Under the pieces are notes generated by a model, which was not told the origin of the DNA, ran no database searches, and worked only from the letters and a program-made list of their open reading frames with translations. A stretch of DNA of 64,000 bases. Origin: Psoroptes ovis (taxonomy: Eukaryota > Arthropoda > Arachnida > Sarcoptiformes > Psoroptidae). A program made the position numbers and the translations under genes. Positions 58,893 through 64,000 of the stretch are shown here, in pieces (within the stretch, counting starts at the first letter, position 1; every line of letters begins with the position of its first letter). The DNA lies in contig PQWQ01000004.1 in the NCBI GenBank assembly GCA_002943765.1, forward strand, positions 434,001 to 498,000. The letters run 5' to 3'.

Positions 58893-60228
58893 GAGAGTTT
58901 GAAGAGTAAGATCTAGAAGAAGCTGAAGTTGAGTTTGTGGTTGATTCGTGCATTTCCACCTCTATTGTAGTTGTTAGATGCGTATGATTGACAGTATTGA
59001 TTGAGGCTGGTGATGGTTCGAATGCAGTGCGTTGTGAGGTCCTATCAATTTGTCGTTTGTAGAGTGGACATTTATCACTGTTTGGTTTGTGTTTCAAACG
59101 TTCAGTTGAAGCATTATTTTTATAATGATGGGCGCAGTTGTGGCATCTGTTGATTTTTTGGCATTCGTGCGGGCCTTGTGTACCGCAGTCAGCACAAATG
59201 GGATTATTCTTGATCGGGCATTAAGCTGAAATGTGTGTAGCGAATTGGAAGCAGTATTTACACTGTCGAACTAGAATTTTATTGTAAAATGTTACTGCTT
59301 CAATGTCGGTATATAGGTATTTCAGACCTTTTATCATCTGATAGACCTTTGGTGACACTTGAAGCACTATGTCACGATGATATAGATTGGATTTATAATC
59401 GAATTTATGAATAATCTCCCTCTCTAATCCCGCCAATTGTTCATTGACGGAACAAAGAATACGTGGAAGGTCTGCAGAGTTGGTCATTTTATTGACCTTG
59501 CGTAAGACTATGTTAGGTTGCAGTTTTGATGGAACATAGACTGTGGCTGTTTGATTGATGGCATCGTATTCTTTAAAGAAGTCCAATAGTGTGTTCAGAT
59601 CTGATGTTGATGGCACCTTGAGGATGTTTCCTTTTTGATTCTTAATTATTTTGTTAACCTTTAAATTGGGTTTTATTTTCCTTGTTTCACTGATGGCTTT
59701 TTTGACATTATCGGAGATATCGTTGATGTTAGCGCCATCGTTTGCCTTTATCATTAGTGTGAACTCAGGTGACCTTTGAGTAGGTAGTGGCATAGGTGAG
59801 TAATGGCTTGTATTATTTTTGTTTACTATGTCACTGTAGGTCGGTTGAGGATTTGGATTGGATATTTGATTTTGGATTTCATTTAATTTTCCGATGATTT
59901 CGCCTTGATTTTTTTCATAATTATTGGATCTTTCGACATTTCTCAAATCATTCATATGGCCATTGGCCATTTTGATTATCTCTTGATATTTTGAGAAGGA
60001 TTTCTTGTTAACGCAGCAACAGGCGTCTACAAGATCTTTACATTCTTCATAATTCAGATTGTAAATTAGAATTGGTTTGATTATGTAATGATCAATCATA
60101 TTTTTGGATGATTTGGGATCGTTAGCATCCATTTCTGAATCCGATGTGTAGTACACCGTTTGATCAGTTGGGGTAGGGTTTTGGGAGGCGCTGAGACCTT
60201 TCCTTTTCCTATTGCCCATTGATATCAA
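58876..60228 (-). pseudogene. LINE ORF1 (gag-like, zinc knuckles) with one in-frame stop
   Basis: The frame runs from ATG at 60228 to TAA at 58876-58878, about 450 codons, but contains TAA at 59221-59223. The first part (335 codons) has a hydrophilic N-terminus and a central RNA-binding-like region. The stop falls inside the first Cys-His zinc knuckle: CKYCFQFATH lies just before it, and the expected final Cys is the next codon. The same frame continues with further Cys-His clusters (CADCGTQGPHEC, CHNCAHH) and a Ser/Thr/Asn-rich end. ORF1 of such elements coats the RNA. Either this copy is defective in ORF1 or the stop is read through, and a single substitution is the simpler explanation. Confidence 0.82.
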
Positions 60229-60418
60229 TTTGGGTAATTAAAAAAGATTTTCAGTTATTCAGAGACAATTAGTTAATTTAAAGCACAATTAAGTCGATTT
60301 CACAATCAGAGGTTAATGTCAAAATATCGATCAAATAATAAGATTTTGATAATAAAACGAACGAAGATTTTCACTTTCACTAAAAAAATATTTTTTTTTG
60401 GGGACGTCTTCTCTCATT

Positions 60419-60432
60419 AGTTTTATTGATTT
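60419..60432. repeat. LINE target-site duplication, right copy
   Basis: AGTTTTATTGATTT, identical to 55671-55684. Confidence 0.92.
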
Positions 60433-61135
60433 GAAAAAAATAAATAATTTGTAACTTAATTCAAATTTATCAATTTTTTTTTTATTTCATTCATTTCTAA
60501 TATAAATATTTCAAGTATATGTGTTACCTAAGAGAAAATGATTGAATTTTTTCGAAAAATTCAATCTTTGCTCCAATTTTTTTTTAAATATTGTTTTTTT
60601 TTTGTAATTTAATTTTTCCATATTTGGTTGCTATTGGTATATCAACAACAGAAAAAAAAGAATGTATTTAATCAGATGAAATATTTTAAAAAATTTATTT
60701 GATATTAATTTTAAAAATGGATAAATGATAATGATTTTCGCTTATAAATATGTTCAAATTCCACTTAAAATTAATAAATACTTGAGATTGAATAGAAAAA
60801 TAATCATTGAACAATTGTTGTCATTGGATTTTTTTTTTAGTTTTGATTTTTATCATTTTTTTTTAATTTTTAACTTGGAAATTACATTTTATCAAAAGTG
60901 TGCTCATATTAACAATAGAAAAAAAATGATAATAAAATTAAAGGAAACATATGTCGAAAGGAACCAAACATCAGTCTAAAAAAACACAAGCCAATCATCT
61001 AAACATTTCATGAAACATTGATTAAAGGCGTAAATGGAATATCAAACTAAATGTTTATGGTGTTGAAAGTGTGTGTATCTATTTTTTTTTCAAAAAACAA
61101 TAAAAAAATAATAATTTTTAAAGAAAAGTTTAATT
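60433..61135. other. Spacer between the LINE and the DUF229-type gene, copy B
   Basis: About 700 bp matching 47284-47986 of copy A. AT-rich, with no gene seen. Confidence 0.7.
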
Positions 61136-63214
61136 ATGAAAATTCATCGAAAATATTGGCGAACATTTTTATTAACATTTATAATATTTAATTTTTTATT
61201 ATTCATATTAATTAATTATTATAATAATTTTTATTTGAAATATAAATTTTATCATGATAATTATTTATCATTGAACATAGATGATGGTCAATATTCAAAA
61301 AATAATGTTCAAATTGAACACGAACAATTATGTCATTTACCTATTGATCAATATGGACCATATGATAAATCAATTTTAAAATATCTTCAATCACGTCCAA
61401 AAAAAGTAGAATGTCCAAAGAAATTTATTCCTGTCACATATATAACCGATGATGGTTGGTTAAAACAAAATGATGATTACAAATCGATGAAATGTTATTA
61501 TCAATTCTTTCATAAAAATCCGAAAAAAGATTCAAATCCAATTTTTGACAAGAAAAAAGTACTTGACGCTAAAAAAGGTTTAAAATTAATATTAAAAGAG
61601 AATTATATTTTCGTCAAATGTTGTTGTCATCCCAATTTTGGCCATTATGAGAATTTACATTTCTGGTTTAATCCTAATAATGAATCCCATGTTGATCAAT
61701 CGAATAGTGATAAATACAATGTGTTCATTATGGTCATTGAATCATTATCAAGATTAAATTATTTACGTTATTTAAATAAAACCAAAAATATTTTAGAAAA
61801 TGAATATGGTGATATTTATTATTTAAGAGGTTTAAATAAAATAGCTGATAATTCATTTCCAAACATGGTCCCATTATTGACCGGGAAACGAGCATACAAA
61901 GGTGAATTATATAATGAAAGTTCAGGTCCATATGATGATTGGCCATTAATTTGGAAAAGATATAAACAATTGAATTATCAAACAGCATTGATTGAAGATT
62001 ATCCAGGACTTGCATTATTTAATTATCTTGCCAAAGGTTTCATCAAAGAACCACCAACTGATTTTTATCCGCGTCCATTGTGGATACATTTATATAACCA
62101 TAATATAGGTTCCAAAAAAATAATGAAACCATTTTTAATGAATCCATGTTATAATGAACGGACGCCTAAAATTGAAATATTTCTAAATCAAGTTGAACAT
62201 TTTATTAGACAATGTCATGATAAACGATTGCCATATTTTATTTATTCCTTCTTCATTGAAATAACTCATGATGATTTTAACGCTGCCCAAATAATCGATT
62301 CACATTTGTATGATTTTTATAATAGAACTAAATCAATATTACTCAATAATACAATATTAATATTGATGGGTGATCATGGCAATCGTTTTGGTTCAGTATT
62401 AGAAACACAAATCGGTCGTATTGAAGAGCGTATGCCACTTTTTTCCATACGTTTACCAAAATCTTTACAACAAAAATATCCAAATTTAACAAAAAATCTT
62501 GAAATCAATAAGAATAGATTAGCAACATGGTTAGATGTCCATCAAATGTTGAATGATATCATCGATGGTAAACATTTTATTTTTCCAATCATTAAATTTC
62601 ATTATTAATTTTCAAATAATTTTTCAGACGATTTTACATCAATTTTCAACTCAAACAATACGGATAATCGTACACATTATTCACCATGGCGTGAAATAAT
62701 ACCATTAGAACGTAATTGTCAAACAGCATTGATACCGGATTTGTATTGTACATGCGAATCACATAAATTTATAAATCCAAATTCATCATTAATAAAAGAA
62801 GCATCGAATTCATTGGTCAATTATATCAACGAACATTTGATTGATGCAAAAATTTGCCATAAACTTTCATTGAATCAAACTCGTTCATCTGAGGTAAAGA
62901 GAAAAAAAAATTTAATCATTTTACTTTGAATAATTAATGAAATTTGAAAAAATATCATCAATTTTTAGCTAATTTTACCGAATTCATCGACAATCAATCA
63001 ACATAATTATCGACAACAAATCGAAATAACAATATCGGTTGAACCATCAAAAGGTTTATTTCGTAGCCGTTTATATCGTACAGCTGAAAATCCAGACAAA
63101 TGGATTGTCGAAAGTGGACAAATAACACGTATCAATAAATATGGAGAACAATCACATTGTGTTAATGAACGTAATTTTAAACCATTTTGTTATTGTTATC
63201 AACAAAAAAATTGA
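61136..63214 (+). CDS. DUF229 (sulfatase-fold) type II membrane protein, copy B
   Basis: Exons 61136-62567, 62628-62893 and 62969-63214, at a constant offset of 13,149 from copy A. I find no coding difference from copy A, and the predicted ~647-residue protein, N-terminal anchor, VIESLSRLNYL, PNMVPLLTGK and LMGDHGNRFG motifs are identical. The LINE upstream increases the distance from the esterase from 776 bp to about 5.5 kb, so if the two genes share regulatory DNA this copy may be expressed differently. Confidence 0.85.
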
Positions 63215-64000
63215 CCAAAATAATAAATTTTGTCAAATTTTGTCAAATGTCAAATCTAATTTTTTTATATTTTAATATCAATACAATATTGCATCGATAT
63301 TGTTTTGAATTTTGTTGATCAACATCAGCATTCATCATTGCAAACCACTTCTAAATGATTTGTAAACAACAATTTCTTTTTTTTTCGTAGAAGCATGAAT
63401 TGCAGCAACAACATGAAAACAAAATGGCGAAATTGATTGTTGACATGCGTCAGTTTGTAGTATTTTTTGCTTTAAAATCATTGTATACATTTAAATAATC
63501 ATTGGGTGTGAGTGTGAGTGTGTGTGTGTTTGTATTGAAAATGTTGAGCAAGTGTTCAGCAGTTTTATAAATATAATAATTACTCGTTTATTTATTATTA
63601 ATACAACATAAAACAATAGTGTTGTTATATGTTTTTTTTTATCAATTAAAGTCCTTGAATTTTGTTCACAGAAAACAACAACAAAATAAAATAAAATACC
63701 ATGAGCACATGAAATAATCATGATAAAACAATAATAATAATAATAATAATCAATTAAAAATCGACAAAAACTTGCATGTTATCATTGATTTTGATTTTGA
63801 TATTTCTGATATTGATTATATTGATGTATAATATACAATATATTCAATATTGTTTCTTATCAATTTCCGATAATGATAATTAATTGACAAGACAAAAAAT
63901 AATTAGATAAACAAATATTTGGCATTATATTGATTTCATGAATTAATTAATTAATGAATTTGAATTTAATTTGACATTAGACAATTCAAGAGACGAAAAA
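63215..64000. other. Downstream spacer of copy B, to window end
   Basis: Matches 50066-50851 of copy A. Holds the same GT-type repeat (about 63505-63531) and AAT run (about 63729-63751). The second ataxin-7-like gene should start about 270 bp beyond the window. Confidence 0.75.

Larger units (their letters stand above)
55685..60418 (-). mobile_element. Full-length R1-like non-LTR retrotransposon (4,734 bp)
   Basis: Lies on the minus strand: the 5' end is at 60418 and the 3' end at 55685. Order: 5' UTR of about 190 bp, ORF1 (60228-58876), ORF2 (58892-55905), 3' UTR of about 220 bp with AATAAA, and a tail of ATT repeats in place of poly-A. A perfect 14-bp target duplication flanks it, and copy A of the duplication preserves the empty site, so both ends are certain. 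It is classed as R1-like from the ITIDIASAFDKAWWPAI and GCPQGGAMSPSLWN motifs, the Cys/His C-terminal motif and the lack of RNase H. A related clade is possible. ORF2 is intact. ORF1 carries one in-frame stop. Confidence 0.92.
52804..64000 (+). repeat. Tandem segmental duplication, copy B (continues past window end)
   Basis: Matches copy A from 44404 onward. After the LINE insertion the offset rises from 8,401 to 13,149. The increase of 4,748 equals 4,734 bp of element plus a 14-bp target duplication. The last base of the window corresponds to 50851 in copy A, so about 1.95 kb of the unit, including a second ataxin-7-like gene, should follow outside the window. Confidence 0.93.

Overview
This is a eukaryotic nuclear window. 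It is very AT-rich, genes are split by short GT-AG introns (about 60-300 bp), coding regions carry Asn, Ser and Asp homopolymers built from AAT, TCA and GAT triplets, and there is abundant CA/GT, (ATT)n and poly-T simple sequence. The receptor, ankyrin, esterase and DUF229-type genes are animal genes. The combination of extreme AT content, tiny introns and an arthropod-type CCHamide-like receptor suggests an astigmatid mite (dust or scab mite group). That assignment is an inference from style, not a match I could run.

Layout. 1-470: the last two exons of a Cu/Zn superoxide dismutase gene. 471-6567: AT-rich non-coding DNA. 6568-11440: a three-exon gene for a protein of about 1,482 residues with N-terminal ankyrin repeats and a very long low-complexity tail. 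17536-18814: a decayed Tc1/mariner-like transposon with 25-bp inverted ends and TA flanks. 24985-28933: a complete Ty3/Gypsy LTR retrotransposon with identical 226-bp LTRs, an intact pol reading frame and an unusually small gag part. 30391-32287: a rhodopsin-class peptide receptor (CCHamide/bombesin-receptor group) with a possible alternative last exon at 33984-34028. 39172-40016: two 80-bp mariner-type MITEs of one family in opposite orientation. The stretches between these are mostly microsatellites and AT-rich DNA without recognisable genes.

44404-64000 is a tandem segmental duplication with a unit of 8.4 kb. The unit carries, all on the + strand, a membrane-anchored carboxylesterase/cholinesterase-like gene, a DUF229 (sulfatase-fold) type II membrane protein gene, and an ataxin-7-like zinc-finger gene. 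The ataxin-7-like gene is cut at the junction (52803/52804) in copy A. Copy B is almost identical to copy A but carries a full-length 4,734-bp R1-like LINE (minus strand, 55685-60418) between the esterase and DUF229 genes. The 14-bp target-site duplication accounts exactly for the spacing difference between the copies. Copy B runs past the window end.

The host genes do not form an obvious pathway. The coherent story is recent genome dynamics: an LTR element with identical LTRs, a LINE with clean target duplications and an empty site preserved in copy A, and a nearly mutation-free tandem duplication. The duplication could also be two haplotypes joined during assembly. I found no RNA gene and no CRISPR-like array.
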